From Mycobacterium sp. 1081908.1 (GTDB taxonomy: Bacteria > Actinomycetota > Actinomycetes > Mycobacteriales > Mycobacteriaceae): a stretch of DNA of 64,000 bases. Where the stretch lies: positions 1-64,000 of the forward strand of contig NZ_LZLY01000130.1 of NCBI RefSeq assembly GCF_001673535.1, written 5' to 3'. Positions 9,318-18,901 of the stretch are shown piece by piece. The notes beneath the pieces were generated by a model. The model was not told the origin of the DNA and ran no database searches. It was given only the letters and a program-made list of their open reading frames with translations. The stretch's first letter is position 1. Each line of letters starts with the position of its first letter. The translations under genes were made by a program, and so were the position numbers.

Positions 9318-10700
9318 ATGGCTGAAGGCGTGTTCGGGCGCAGCGACGCTGAGATCGATCTGATCGTCCGCGGCATGCGGTCCGGGATCGCAGTCGTCGG
9401 CTTCGGCTACATCGGCACGGTGATCGGTGCCGTGCTGGCCGACCGCGGCTGGCCGGTGACCGGCATCGACGTGAGACAGAACGTCGTCGACGAGATCAAC
9501 GCGGGCAGGACCACCGTTCCCGAGCCGGGGCTGGGCGAGCTGGTGGCCGACAACGCGCGCGTCGGGCGCCTGCGGGCCACGACCGATTTCGGCGCCGTCG
9601 CGGACAACGACTTCGTCATCGTCACCGTCGGCACCCCGCTCGGCCCGGACTACGAGCCCATCGTCGACGACATCAAGGCGGCGGCGCGCGCCGTGGGGGA
9701 GCACCTGCACCGCGGCCACCTCGTCATCCTCAAGAGCACGGTGCCGCCCGACACCACCGAGAACCTCGTGCTGCCGATCCTCGAGGAGACCTCGGGACTG
9801 CGGGCCGGGATCGACTTCGGGCTGGCGTTCTGCCCGGAACGGCTCGCCGAAGGCCAGGCCATCCGCGAGCTGACGTCGATCCCCGTCGTCGTCGGCGCGG
9901 TCGACGAGCGCACCGCGCGCGCCTGCTCCACGCTGTGGCGGCACGCCCTGGGGGTGGAATCCATCGTCGTCGACGACCCACGCACGGCCGAGATGGTCAA
10001 GCTCGCCGACAACCTCTGGATCGACCTCAACATCGCGATGGCCAACGAACTGGCCAAGGTGTGCGACCGGCTGGACATGGACGGGCTGCAGGTCATCGAC
10101 GCGGCCAACTCGATGCCGAAGGGCACCCACAACGTGAACATCCTGCGGCCGAGCATGGGCGTGGGCGGCTACTGCCTGACGAAGGACCCATGGTTCGTCA
10201 ACCATCTCGGACAGATGCTCGGGTTGGAGCTCGGCATCCCGCGGACGTCGCGGACCGTCAACGACACCATGCCCGCCTACACCTACGGGCTGCTCACGCA
10301 ACTGCTCGCCGAGCAGGACAAGACGATCGAGACCAGCAAGATCGCGGTCCTGGGCATCGCGTTCAAGAACAACACCGGCGACTGCCGGCTGACGCCCACC
10401 AAGTACGTCGTCGAGTTGCTCGAGCAGTCCGGCTGCGATCTCTCCATCCATGACCCCTGGGTGCCCGACGAGGAGGCCCCCACGGTGACGAAGATTCCGT
10501 TGTCCCCGGACATCGAGTCGGCGGTCAAGGATGCCGACGCCCTGGTGGTTCTCGCGGGCCACCGCGAATTCCACCAGATCCCGCTGGCCCGGCTGGCGGA
10601 CCTCACGGCACCGGGCTGCGTGTTCCTCGACGGGCGCAACAGCTTCGACCCGGCGGCCGTGCGCGCCGCCGGATTCGTCTACAAGGGGATCGGCCGGTAG
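9318..10700 (+). CDS. Nucleotide-sugar dehydrogenase (UDP-Glc/UDP-GlcNAc/ManNAc 6-dehydrogenase family)
   Basis: A 460-residue NAD-dependent four-electron dehydrogenase that turns the C6 alcohol of an NDP-sugar into a uronic acid. The Rossmann motif VGFGYIG lies near residues 24-30. KSTVPPDTTE and CPERLAEG follow in the first domain, and GVGGYCLTKDP carries the catalytic Cys (GG[SY]C...KDP) near 286. The CPER(L)AEG form is closer to WecC/WbpA-type enzymes than to classical UDP-glucose dehydrogenase, so the substrate is open. ATG 9318 has GCGAGG about 8 bases upstream. It is followed 46 bases later by an SDR enzyme, so the pair probably makes a uronate and then a decarboxylated or epimerised sugar nucleotide for the glycosyltransferases. 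Confidence 0.85.
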   Translation: MAEGVFGRSDAEIDLIVRGMRSGIAVVGFGYIGTVIGAVLADRGWPVTGIDVRQNVVDEINAGRTTVPEPGLGELVADNARVGRLRATTDFGAVADNDFVIVTVGTPLGPDYEPIVDDIKAAARAVGEHLHRGHLVILKSTVPPDTTENLVLPILEETSGLRAGIDFGLAFCPERLAEGQAIRELTSIPVVVGAVDERTARACSTLWRHALGVESIVVDDPRTAEMVKLADNLWIDLNIAMANELAKVCDRLDMDGLQVIDAANSMPKGTHNVNILRPSMGVGGYCLTKDPWFVNHLGQMLGLELGIPRTSRTVNDTMPAYTYGLLTQLLAEQDKTIETSKIAVLGIAFKNNTGDCRLTPTKYVVELLEQSGCDLSIHDPWVPDEEAPTVTKIPLSPDIESAVKDADALVVLAGHREFHQIPLARLADLTAPGCVFLDGRNSFDPAAVRAAGFVYKGIGR

Positions 10701-10746
10701 GCATACTGCAGGCGAAGGCAAACCTGTACATATAGAAAGAGCGAAT

Positions 10747-11742
10747 ATGTCTCATGTCGTCGTAACGGGCGGCTACGGCTTGATCGGATCGCATCTGGTT
10801 TCCACGCTGCTGGACCGCGGCGACTCGGTCACGGTGTTCGACCAGGCGAAGAACACCCGCGACACCAGCATCGACTTCGACCGGCACCCCAACTTCCGGT
10901 TCGTGCAAGGCGACGTCACCGACCTGGGGGCACTCGAACAGGCCCTGACACCCGGTGTCGACAAGGTCTTCCACCTCGCCGCGGTCGTCGGCGTAAAGAA
11001 CTATATGAAGGATCCGCTCCAGGTTCTCGACGTCAACGTGACCGGCACCCGCAACGTCCTGGAGCTGAGCCAGCGGCACGGCACCCGCGTGGTGTTCGCC
11101 AGCACGTCCGAGGTGTTCGGCAAGAACCCCAACCCACCTTGGGCCGAGGACGACGACCGCGTGCTCGGTTCCACCAAGACGGCGCGATGGAGCTACAGCA
11201 CCAGCAAGGCCATGGCCGAGCACCTGGTGTTCGCGATGCACACCGCCCACGGGCTGCCGGTGACGGTGGTTCGCTACTTCAACGTCTACGGCCCGCGGCA
11301 GAACCCGATTTTCGTGATTTCCCAGACCGTTCACCGCATCCTCAACGGCCTGCCACCGTTGCTCTACGACTCGGGTGACCAGACGCGGTGCTTCACCTAC
11401 GTCGACGACGCCATCGCCGGCACCTTGCTGGCGGCCGACAGCGACGCGGCGATCGGTGAGGCCTTCAACATCGGCAGCATGACCGAAACCACCATGCGCG
11501 ACGCCGTCGAGCTGGCGATCAAGATCGCCAACGTCGACTCGGTGACCGAGGCCGAGGTCGTCGACACGGCGGCGCGCTACGGGGGTCGCTACGAGGACAT
11601 CCCCCGGCGCATCCCGGACTCGACCAAGGCGCAACGGGAGCTGGGTTGGCGCCTGAAGGTCGATGTCGAGGAGGGCATCCGCCGCACCGTCGATTGGGCC
11701 CGGGCCAACCCGTGGTACCTCCAGGGACCCGCGGGGGACTAG
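10747..11742 (+). CDS. Extended SDR nucleotide-sugar enzyme (UXS/ArnA-like decarboxylase or epimerase)
   Basis: A 331-residue NAD-dependent epimerase/dehydratase family enzyme. It has TGGYGLIGS at the N terminus, STSEVFG around residue 120, YSTSK (catalytic Tyr-Lys) around 153, and RYFNVYGPRQ. The STSEVFG form and a 6-dehydrogenase directly upstream favour a UDP-uronate decarboxylase (UDP-xylose-type product) or a uronate epimerase; motif reading does not separate them. The ATG follows a purine-rich site (GAAAGAG). The gene converges on acyltransferase B with a 13-base gap. Confidence 0.82.
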   Translation: MSHVVVTGGYGLIGSHLVSTLLDRGDSVTVFDQAKNTRDTSIDFDRHPNFRFVQGDVTDLGALEQALTPGVDKVFHLAAVVGVKNYMKDPLQVLDVNVTGTRNVLELSQRHGTRVVFASTSEVFGKNPNPPWAEDDDRVLGSTKTARWSYSTSKAMAEHLVFAMHTAHGLPVTVVRYFNVYGPRQNPIFVISQTVHRILNGLPPLLYDSGDQTRCFTYVDDAIAGTLLAADSDAAIGEAFNIGSMTETTMRDAVELAIKIANVDSVTEAEVVDTAARYGGRYEDIPRRIPDSTKAQRELGWRLKVDVEEGIRRTVDWARANPWYLQGPAGD

Positions 11743-11755
11743 CCCGAGCGCCGCG

Positions 11756-13963
11756 TCAGCCGTGCGCCAGCGCGCGGTCGGCGAGCGTCCCCATCGCCGG
11801 CGCCAGTTCGCGGGAGTAGTCGGCCGTGATGTGGTTCCAGTCCAGGTAAACCATGGCGTTGCCGACGATGACGGGGCAGCGGCTGGTCGTGCAGAACAGC
11901 TCGGTGAGGTCGGCGTATTGCCCGCCGCTGGCTTTGGTGGCGGCGGTCTCGGCCGCGACCCCGGCGTCGTTCACCGCGGCCGACCGGGGCGGGGAGCAGG
12001 CCGTGGCGTCATCGAGGTGACCCGACAGACATTCCGGCACCGGCGTGCCCGGGTCCGGGACCGGGCCCAGCACCAACACCTTCGCGCCCGCGGCGCGCAG
12101 CTGCTGCACCAGCCGGGTCAGGCTGTCGATCCACGCGGGGTCGTACGGCGTGTAACCCGCCTGCCAACTGCCCTCAGTGCGCTCCCGCGACATGCTCACC
12201 ACGACCAGCCGCGGGTGCTCGGCGCGTAACCGGGCCAGGATCAGCGCGCGCCACTCGTCGCAGTGCATGAAGCGTTCGATCAGGCCGTCGAGGTGTTTGG
12301 CGATGGGCACGTCGAGCAGGGGGCAGCCCGCCTTGGCCATCATCTCCAGCCGCCAATGCCGTTGCTCGGCGATCTGCTCGAACGCCGGATCCCACATCGC
12401 GGCGTGCGAGTCGCCGACGAGGGCCACCGTGGTGCTCGAGGCGGTGTCTCCCGTCGCGCACTCGGGCTGTCCGCTTTGGTTGGCGCCGCGGAAGCAGCCG
12501 CTGGACCACATCGCCGTCTGGCCGGCCGTCGCTTCGGCGACCGGCGGTTGCAGGTTCGACGGCACGGCCCTCAGGTCGGCCGACGCCGCGACCGCGGCCT
12601 GCGCCTGCGCGAACGCCTGCTGCACCGCCGCGTCGTAGGCGTCCATGCCGTCGCCCGCGGGGACCGGCGCCGCGGTGATGGTCAACGGCGTGCCGGGCGC
12701 GCCGCGGCCGACCGGGATCGGAATCCAGGCCAGCATCGCCACGCCTACCCCGACCGCCACCGCGGTGGCGATGGCGCCGACCGCGAAACTGGCCAGCGGG
12801 GACCTGCGCAGCGCGGCGCCGTATCGCAGCGGGGTCTCGACATAGCGCAGCGTGAGCATCCCCAGGCCGCCGGACAGGAGGACGGCCACCAACCTGCCGG
12901 CCAGCCCCAGCTGGTGGCCCAGCAGCGGCACGGCGAGGACCAGCACGGGCCAGTGCCACAGGTACCACGAGTAGGACAGCCGGCCCATCTCGCGCATCGG
13001 CTTGACCGCCAGGATGCGGCCCGCGCCCTGCGTGGGTATGGCACAGCCGGCGCCGATCACCAGAACCGTGCCGAGCAGCGGCCATATCGCGGCGGTGCCC
13101 GGATACGGTGTGGCCGGGGTGAGCCGGTTGCAGACCAGCACGATCAAGGCCAGCCCGGCCCATCCCGTGATCGCCGCCGCCCGTGCCGGCAGCCGGCGCC
13201 ACTGGTTGGCGGTCAGGGCCAGCATGCCGCCGACGGCCAGGTCCCAGGCCCGCGTGGGCAGCGAGAAGTAGGCCGCCGACGGCACCAGGTAGGTGGTCAG
13301 CAGCGACAGCGCAAACGACAGGATCGCGACGAGCGCGAAGACCGCCAGGAAGGCGCGCTTCGGTGTGTTCGACGACGTATTAGTAGTAGCGCCGGCGCGC
13401 CGGCGGCGGGTGCGCCGGATCAGCCACCAGGTGCCGATGATCAGCAGCGGCCACACCAGGTAGAACTGCTCCTCGACGCCCAGGGTCCAGTAGTGCTGGA
13501 ACGGCGACGGCGGCTGATGGCCGCCGAAGTAGTCGACGTTCTCGTGAATGAACCAGTAGTTGCCGACGTACAACGCGCAGGCGATGCCGTCCTCCACGAC
13601 GCCCTTGGCCTGCAACGGCGACAACAGGACCGCCGAGGCCACCACCGTCACGCTGCCGATCAGGGCGGCCACCGGCAGCAGGCGGCGGACCCGCGCCGCA
13701 TAGAACTTGCGCAGCCCGAGCGTGCCGGTGTTGTTCACCTCGCGCCAGAGCTGACCGGTGATGACGAAACCCGAAATGATGAAGAAGATGTCCGGGCCGA
13801 CGAACCCACCGCTCGCGCCGGGCACGTCGGCGTGGAAGAGCAGGATGGCCACCAGCGTCAGCGCGCGCAGGCCCTCGATGTCCGGGCGGAATTCCTTGTG
13901 TGCCGAGCCCCGATCTTGCGCTACCCCGGCAGGGCTAACGCTTTCGGCCTGGACCACGGTCAC
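11756..13963 (-). CDS. Membrane acyltransferase, acyltransferase-3 plus SGNH domain (paralogue B)
   Basis: A 735-residue paralogue of the protein at 3363-5546, with the same layout: FRPDIEGLRAL start block, about ten membrane segments, then an SGNH-like domain. Both SGNH motifs are canonical here: GDSH near 517 and DWNH near 708, which fits an active extracytoplasmic transfer or esterase step. The start GTG 13963 is shared in context (GTG-ACC) with paralogues A and C and has AGGTGG just upstream. It is divergent from glycosyltransferase 1, with its own promoter copy at 14000-14019. It probably acylates a sugar of the lipopeptide; the acyl group is unknown. Confidence 0.86.
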   Translation of the reverse strand: MTVVQAESVSPAGVAQDRGSAHKEFRPDIEGLRALTLVAILLFHADVPGASGGFVGPDIFFIISGFVITGQLWREVNNTGTLGLRKFYAARVRRLLPVAALIGSVTVVASAVLLSPLQAKGVVEDGIACALYVGNYWFIHENVDYFGGHQPPSPFQHYWTLGVEEQFYLVWPLLIIGTWWLIRRTRRRRAGATTNTSSNTPKRAFLAVFALVAILSFALSLLTTYLVPSAAYFSLPTRAWDLAVGGMLALTANQWRRLPARAAAITGWAGLALIVLVCNRLTPATPYPGTAAIWPLLGTVLVIGAGCAIPTQGAGRILAVKPMREMGRLSYSWYLWHWPVLVLAVPLLGHQLGLAGRLVAVLLSGGLGMLTLRYVETPLRYGAALRRSPLASFAVGAIATAVAVGVGVAMLAWIPIPVGRGAPGTPLTITAAPVPAGDGMDAYDAAVQQAFAQAQAAVAASADLRAVPSNLQPPVAEATAGQTAMWSSGCFRGANQSGQPECATGDTASSTTVALVGDSHAAMWDPAFEQIAEQRHWRLEMMAKAGCPLLDVPIAKHLDGLIERFMHCDEWRALILARLRAEHPRLVVVSMSRERTEGSWQAGYTPYDPAWIDSLTRLVQQLRAAGAKVLVLGPVPDPGTPVPECLSGHLDDATACSPPRSAAVNDAGVAAETAATKASGGQYADLTELFCTTSRCPVIVGNAMVYLDWNHITADYSRELAPAMGTLADRALAHG

Positions 13964-13999
13964 CCACCTGTTCTGAGGAGGCGTTCATCGAATCGAGGC

Positions 14000-14019
14000 A
14001 TTATCACACACACGTTCAA
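14000..14019 (-). promoter_or_regulatory. Acyltransferase-type promoter element, copy 2
   Basis: Sense strand reads TTGAACGTGTGTGTGATAAT, then GCCTCGATTCG, which is also nearly shared with copy 3. The GATAAT -10-like box lies 36 bases before GTG 13963. Confidence 0.6.
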
Positions 14020-14137
14020 TGCCTCTCGGGCGAATCCGCCGGGTGCCCGGTTATGCTGCTGGGCGGCTGGGCCGGGAACGCGAGCGGCCGCGTCCATTCC
14101 ACCCGCGCAGGGGAAGCGAAAGGCTAGGATCTCGCCG

Positions 14138-15406
14138 ATGAAGTTCGTGCTGGCAAACTGGGGAACTCGCGGCGAAGTCGAGCCCTATGTCACTGTCGGC
14201 CGCGAGCTGGTGCGCCGCGGGCACGACGTGCACATGGCCGTCGCCCCCGAAATGGTGGGCTTCACCGAGGCGGCCGGGCCGACGGCGGTCGCCTACGGAC
14301 CGGAATTGAAGGCCATCCTGGACCCGCACCGCGATTTCTGGGCGGGTCTGTTCACCACCCCCTGGAAGGTCCGCGAGCTCGGCAGGTTGTCGGCCGAATA
14401 TTCGGCGCCGCTTTCCCAGTGCCGCGCCGAGGTGAGCGCGACGCTGACGTCGCTGGCGCAGGGGGCCGACCTGCTGCTCACGGGCATGAATTTCGAGGAC
14501 GACGCGCTCAACGCCGCGGAGTATTGCGGCATCCCGCTGGCCACCCTGCACATCTTCCCGCTGCGAGCCAACGGCCGGCTCCTCCCGTACCTGCCGGCGC
14601 CGCTGGCCCGCGCCGCGACGCGGACGCTCGACTGGCTGGCCTGGCGCGGCGGGAAGACGGTCGAGGATGCGCAGCGCCGTGAATTCGGTCTGCCGGAGGC
14701 GACGCGCCCCTGGCCGCGCCGGATCGCCGAGCGCGGCTCGCTGGAAATCCAGGCCTACGACGAGGTGTGCTACCCCGGTCTGGCGGCCGAGTGGGCGAAA
14801 TTCGGCGGCCGGCGGCCGTTCGTCGGCGCGCTGACGATGGAGTTGCCGACGGACGCCGACGAGGAAGTCGCGTCGTGGATCGCCGCGGGGACGCCGCCGA
14901 TCTGCTTCGGATTCGGCAGCGTCGGCGTCGAATCCGCCGCCGACACGCTCGCGATGATCAGCTCGGCGTGCGCCCAGCTGGGCGAGCGGGCGCTGGTGTG
15001 CGCGGCCGGCTCGGACTACAGCAACGTCGCCCACTCGGAGCACGTCAAGGTCGTGGGCGTGATGAACTACGCCGCGGCCCTGCCCGCCTGCCGCGCGTTC
15101 GTGCACCACGGCGGCTGCGGCACCACGAACGCGGGCCTGCGCGCGGGACTGCCGACGTTGATCCTCTGGACGCTGCCCGATCAGGGGCTCTGGGGAGCGC
15201 GGGTCAAACGACTGAAAGTGGGCACCGGGCGGCGCTTTTCGGCCACCACCGAGAAATCGTTGGTCGCCGACCTGCGGACCGTCCTCGCGCCGGAATGCCT
15301 CACCAACGCCCGCGAGCTCGCCGCCCGGATGACCAAACCCGCCGAGAGCGTGGCGGTTACCGCCGATCTGGTGGAGAACTTCGCGCGCCTCAAGCGGGTG
15401 GGCTGA
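14138..15406 (+). CDS. GPL-type glycosyltransferase 1 (GT-B, UGT/Gtf family)
   Basis: A 422-residue cytoplasmic glycosyltransferase. The N terminus MKFVLANWGTRGEVEP...GRELVRRGHDV is the hallmark of the Gtf/Rtf enzymes that glycosylate Thr or alaninol of mycobacterial GPLs. The C-terminal nucleotide-sugar diphosphate site reads HHGGCGTTNAG (about 318-328), with Cys where Ser or Ala is usual. AGGA lies about 8 bases before ATG 14138. It converges on acyltransferase C with a 16-base gap and is not contiguous with glycosyltransferases 2 and 3. Donor and acceptor are unknown. By analogy it attaches a sugar to a Thr/Ser side chain or extends the glycan. Confidence 0.88.
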   Translation: MKFVLANWGTRGEVEPYVTVGRELVRRGHDVHMAVAPEMVGFTEAAGPTAVAYGPELKAILDPHRDFWAGLFTTPWKVRELGRLSAEYSAPLSQCRAEVSATLTSLAQGADLLLTGMNFEDDALNAAEYCGIPLATLHIFPLRANGRLLPYLPAPLARAATRTLDWLAWRGGKTVEDAQRREFGLPEATRPWPRRIAERGSLEIQAYDEVCYPGLAAEWAKFGGRRPFVGALTMELPTDADEEVASWIAAGTPPICFGFGSVGVESAADTLAMISSACAQLGERALVCAAGSDYSNVAHSEHVKVVGVMNYAAALPACRAFVHHGGCGTTNAGLRAGLPTLILWTLPDQGLWGARVKRLKVGTGRRFSATTEKSLVADLRTVLAPECLTNARELAARMTKPAESVAVTADLVENFARLKRVG

Positions 15407-15422
15407 TCGCCGACCGCGGCGT

Positions 15423-17612
15423 TCAACCGTGGGCGAGCGTGCGGTCGGCCAGCGCCGCGATCGCCGGTGCCAACAGCCGGGAGTACTCGAACGTCAGGTG
15501 GCTCCGGTCGAGGTAGACCAGGGTATTGCCGACGATGACCGGGCAGCAGTTGGCGGTGCAGAAGAGATCGGTGATGTCGGCATATTGCCCGCCCGCGGAG
15601 GTGGTGGCCGCGGATTCGGCGGTGATGCCGGTTTCGTTCACCGCCGTCGACCTGGACGGTGAGCAGGCGCTCGCGTCGTCGAGGTGGCCGGACAGGCAGA
15701 TCGGCACATAGGACTGCGGGTCCGGGGTGGGCCCGAGCACCAGCACCTGCGCACCGGTGCCGCGCAGCTCCTGCACCAGACGGGAGAGGCTGTTGTTCCA
15801 CGCCGAGTCGTAGGACGTGAAACCCGACGGGAGTCCGTAGCGGGCGCCGTATTGGCGCATCACGCTGAGCACGATCAGCCGCGGGTGCTCGGCGCCCAAT
15901 CGGCCGATTATCTGGCCGCGCCACCGCGTGCACTCGGTGTAGTCGCGGTGCAGGTTGGGGCTGATGATGTGCAGGTCCAGCAGCGGGCAACCGGCCTTGG
16001 CCATCATCTCCAGCCGCCAGTGCCGCTGGGTGGCGATCTGCTGCAAGGCGGGATTCCACATCACCGCGGTGGAGTCGCCGATCAGGGCCGCCGTCGTCGC
16101 CGACGAGGTGTCGCCCGTCGCGCATTCCGGCTGTCCGTCTTGGGAGAAATTGCGCATGCAGCCGTCGCGGAAAAAGACCTGGTGTTCGGCCGCGGCGTCG
16201 GCCAGCGGGGGATCGAGGTTCGAGGGCACGGCTCTAAGGTCGGCCGACGCCGCCACCGCGGCATGCACTTGCGCGAACGCCTGCTGGACCGCCGCGTCGT
16301 AGGCCGCCATGGCGGAGCCCGCGGGGGGAGGCGCCGCGGTGATGGACAGCGGGGTGACGGGTGCGCCGCGCCCGACCGGGGTGGGCACCGCCACGAGCAG
16401 CGCCACTCCCACACAGACCGCCACCGCGGTGGATGCACCGCCGAGCGCGAGGCTGGCCCGCGCGGAGCGGCGCACGGGATCGGCGAACCGCAGCGGGTTT
16501 TCGATGAATCGCAGCGTGAGTACGGCCAGCGCGCCGGAGGCGATGGCGGCGGTCAACCTGGCGGCCAGCCCCAACGGGTGGCCCAGCAACGCCGGTAAGA
16601 GCAGCAGCACCGGCCAGTGCCACAGATACCACGAGTAGGAGATCCGGCCGATCGCGCGCATCGGCGCGGATCCCAACACGCGGCCGCATCCCTGCGACGC
16701 TGTGGCGCAGCCGGCCCCGATCACCAGCATCGCGCCCAGCGTCGGCAACAGCGCGGCGCTACCCGGATACAGCGTGGCCGAATTGAACTGGTTGCAGGCG
16801 ATCAGGATGAGCGCCACTCCGGCCCATCCGGTCAGGGCGGCGGGTCGTGCCGGCAGGCGGCGCCACTGGTCGGCCGTGAGGGCTATCAGCCCGCCCGCGG
16901 CCAACTGCCAGGCCCGGGTGGGAAGCGAAAAGAACGCGATCGCCGGTGCCGCCTCGGTGATCAAAAACGACAGTGCGAACGACGCGGCAGCGACGAACGC
17001 GAGGACGACCAGATACGGGCGTTGCGAGGAGCCGGTGTCGGTCTTGGCGCGCCGGCGCGCACGCCGGACGAGCCACGCGGTCCCGATGATCAGGGCCGGC
17101 CAGATCAGGTAGAACTGTTCCTCCACCCCGAGCGACCAGTAGTGCTGGAACGGCGAGGTCGGTGTCATGCCGCCGAAGTAGTCGACGCCTTGCTGAATGA
17201 ACCAGTAGTTGCTGACGTACAGGGCGCTGGCGATGCCGTCGAAGATGACGCCCCGGGCCTGCAGCGGGGGGAGCAGGACGGCCGAGCCGATCAGGGTGAC
17301 GATGCCGACGGTGGCCGATGCCGGCAGCAGCCGGCGGGCCCGGGCCCCGTAGAACTTGCCCAGCCCGACGGTGCCGGTCCCGCTCACCTCTCGCCACAGC
17401 AGCCCGGTGATCAAGAAGCCCGAGATGACGAAGAACACGTCCACCCCGACGAACCCGCCGTCCACCCCGGGCACGTCGGCGTGAAACAGGACGACCGCCA
17501 GCACCGCGACCGCGCGCAGGCCCTCGATGTCCGGGCGGAACCGCGACTGCGCCGAGCCCCCACCCCGCGCCTCTTCGGTAGGGCGAACGCTGTCGGACTG
17601 GCGCAAGGTCAC
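15423..17612 (-). CDS. Membrane acyltransferase, acyltransferase-3 plus SGNH domain (paralogue C)
   Basis: A 729-residue paralogue, closest in reading to paralogue A (shared QSDSV and FRPDIEGLRAVAVLAVVLFHA segments). The membrane half is intact. The SGNH block-I motif is GDST (about 512) instead of GDSH, and the last block reads DRSH (about 702), so the catalytic Ser and the D..H pair remain while the neighbouring His is replaced. GTG 17612 is preceded by CAGGTAG. The gene has its own promoter copy at 17648-17667, which separates it from the SDR gene upstream on the same strand. Probable role: O-acylation of a glycan residue, with different specificity from B and D. Confidence 0.86.
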   Translation of the reverse strand: MTLRQSDSVRPTEEARGGGSAQSRFRPDIEGLRAVAVLAVVLFHADVPGVDGGFVGVDVFFVISGFLITGLLWREVSGTGTVGLGKFYGARARRLLPASATVGIVTLIGSAVLLPPLQARGVIFDGIASALYVSNYWFIQQGVDYFGGMTPTSPFQHYWSLGVEEQFYLIWPALIIGTAWLVRRARRRAKTDTGSSQRPYLVVLAFVAAASFALSFLITEAAPAIAFFSLPTRAWQLAAGGLIALTADQWRRLPARPAALTGWAGVALILIACNQFNSATLYPGSAALLPTLGAMLVIGAGCATASQGCGRVLGSAPMRAIGRISYSWYLWHWPVLLLLPALLGHPLGLAARLTAAIASGALAVLTLRFIENPLRFADPVRRSARASLALGGASTAVAVCVGVALLVAVPTPVGRGAPVTPLSITAAPPPAGSAMAAYDAAVQQAFAQVHAAVAASADLRAVPSNLDPPLADAAAEHQVFFRDGCMRNFSQDGQPECATGDTSSATTAALIGDSTAVMWNPALQQIATQRHWRLEMMAKAGCPLLDLHIISPNLHRDYTECTRWRGQIIGRLGAEHPRLIVLSVMRQYGARYGLPSGFTSYDSAWNNSLSRLVQELRGTGAQVLVLGPTPDPQSYVPICLSGHLDDASACSPSRSTAVNETGITAESAATTSAGGQYADITDLFCTANCCPVIVGNTLVYLDRSHLTFEYSRLLAPAIAALADRTLAHG

Positions 17613-17647
17613 CTACCTGAAAAGAGGACACGTTCCCGAATCGAGGA

Positions 17648-17667
17648 ATTATCACACACCCGTTCAA
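17648..17667 (-). promoter_or_regulatory. Acyltransferase-type promoter element, copy 3
   Basis: Sense strand reads TTGAACGGGTGTGTGATAAT, then TCCTCGATTCG. The -10-like GATAAT ends 35 bases before GTG 17612. Confidence 0.6.
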
Positions 17668-17718
17668 CAGGCTCGCCCGATTCGGTCCGTGGGCCTAAAG
17701 CGCGACGACCGTGGGCAG

Positions 17719-18780
17719 TTAGGCCTGCTCGCCGATCCAGTCGAGCAGCGCACGCAGGCCGTCCTCGAGCGTCCACTTCGGACTCCAGCCGAGCTCGACC
17801 CCCGCCGGCTCAATGTCGCATCTCGCCGCGCGAACGTCGCCGTCGCGGAACTTGGCCACGACGACCGGTTCGGGGGCCGTGCAGATGGCGGCGATCTGTT
17901 GCGCCAGCTCGTGGATGGTGGTCGGGATCCCCGAGCCGATGTCGACGCAGCGGGCCACGGTCGCGGGTTTTTCGATCGCGGCGAACAGGGCCTGCACGAC
18001 ATCGTCTATATAGATGAAATCGCGCACGATCCGGCCGTCTTCGTAGACCTCCAGCGCCTGCCCCGCGCGCGCCAACCGGGCGAAAAGGGCGACTATTCCG
18101 GTGTAGGAGTTCGTCAGCGACTGGCCCGGCCCGAAGACATTCTGCAGCCGGAGCATGCTCACGTTGGTGTCATGGGCCGCGGTCCAGGCGGCCAGGATGT
18201 GCTCCTGGGCGAGTTTGGTCGCGGCGTAGATGTTCGTCGGTCGCGGCTCCGTTCGGCCGGCGCCGCTCGGCAGCGGTATCGCGGGGTCGTCCGTCGGCCC
18301 CTGCGGGTCCCAGATCCCGGCCAGGAGCTGAGCGTGGCTGCGCGGCGGCGGGTAGAAGACCCGCGGGCCGCATTGCCAGGCCCCCTCGCCGTAGACGGCC
18401 CGCGACGACGCCAGGACGAGCTGGTCGGGCACGTGTCCCGAGCGGCCCAGGGCATCGAGAAGCTGGGTCGTGCCCACCACGTTCACCGAGCCATGGCGCG
18501 TCGCCTCGGAGAGCGACTGCGCCGTTCCCGTCTCGGCCGCCAAATGGACGATCTGGGCAGGGCGGACCAACCGAAGGACCGCGTCGCAGTCCGGGGCGTG
18601 GGTGACGTCGCCGGTGAACAACCGCACGGACGGCGGCAGGTTGATCGCGGCGCCTTCGGCGTGCACCTGCGGGTGCAGGACGTCCATGACAGCGACGTCG
18701 TAGCCGGCGTCGACGAGGCGGCGAGCAAGCGCGGACCCGATGAATCCCGCCCCGCCAGTGATGAGCACCGATGTGGACAA
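17719..18780 (-). CDS. NAD-dependent epimerase/dehydratase (extended SDR) for a nucleotide sugar
   Basis: About 353 residues. The N terminus is LITGGAGFIGS (Rossmann motif). The catalytic YAATK motif lies near residue 190, with RLQNVFGPGQ after it and the RDFIYIDDVV block typical of nucleotide-sugar epimerases. TTG 18780 is chosen because GGAGG lies 9 bases upstream and the Rossmann strand begins six codons later; a longer start would add an Arg-rich leader. The family includes UDP-Glc/GlcNAc 4-epimerases and dTDP-sugar dehydratases; the exact reaction is not determined. A 106-base gap upstream of acyltransferase C holds that gene's promoter. Confidence 0.8.
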   Translation of the reverse strand: MSTSVLITGGAGFIGSALARRLVDAGYDVAVMDVLHPQVHAEGAAINLPPSVRLFTGDVTHAPDCDAVLRLVRPAQIVHLAAETGTAQSLSEATRHGSVNVVGTTQLLDALGRSGHVPDQLVLASSRAVYGEGAWQCGPRVFYPPPRSHAQLLAGIWDPQGPTDDPAIPLPSGAGRTEPRPTNIYAATKLAQEHILAAWTAAHDTNVSMLRLQNVFGPGQSLTNSYTGIVALFARLARAGQALEVYEDGRIVRDFIYIDDVVQALFAAIEKPATVARCVDIGSGIPTTIHELAQQIAAICTAPEPVVVAKFRDGDVRAARCDIEPAGVELGWSPKWTLEDGLRALLDWIGEQA

Positions 18781-18901
18781 CTGCCGACGCCTCCGGTTCC
18801 TGCGTGCAGAAAATTGGTGACCGGCACGCGTTGCCGTGGGCGCGGTCCGGGTGATCATAACGGCGAAGCCGTATATCGATCGCCGTTATCGGCGGGAAGG
18901 G

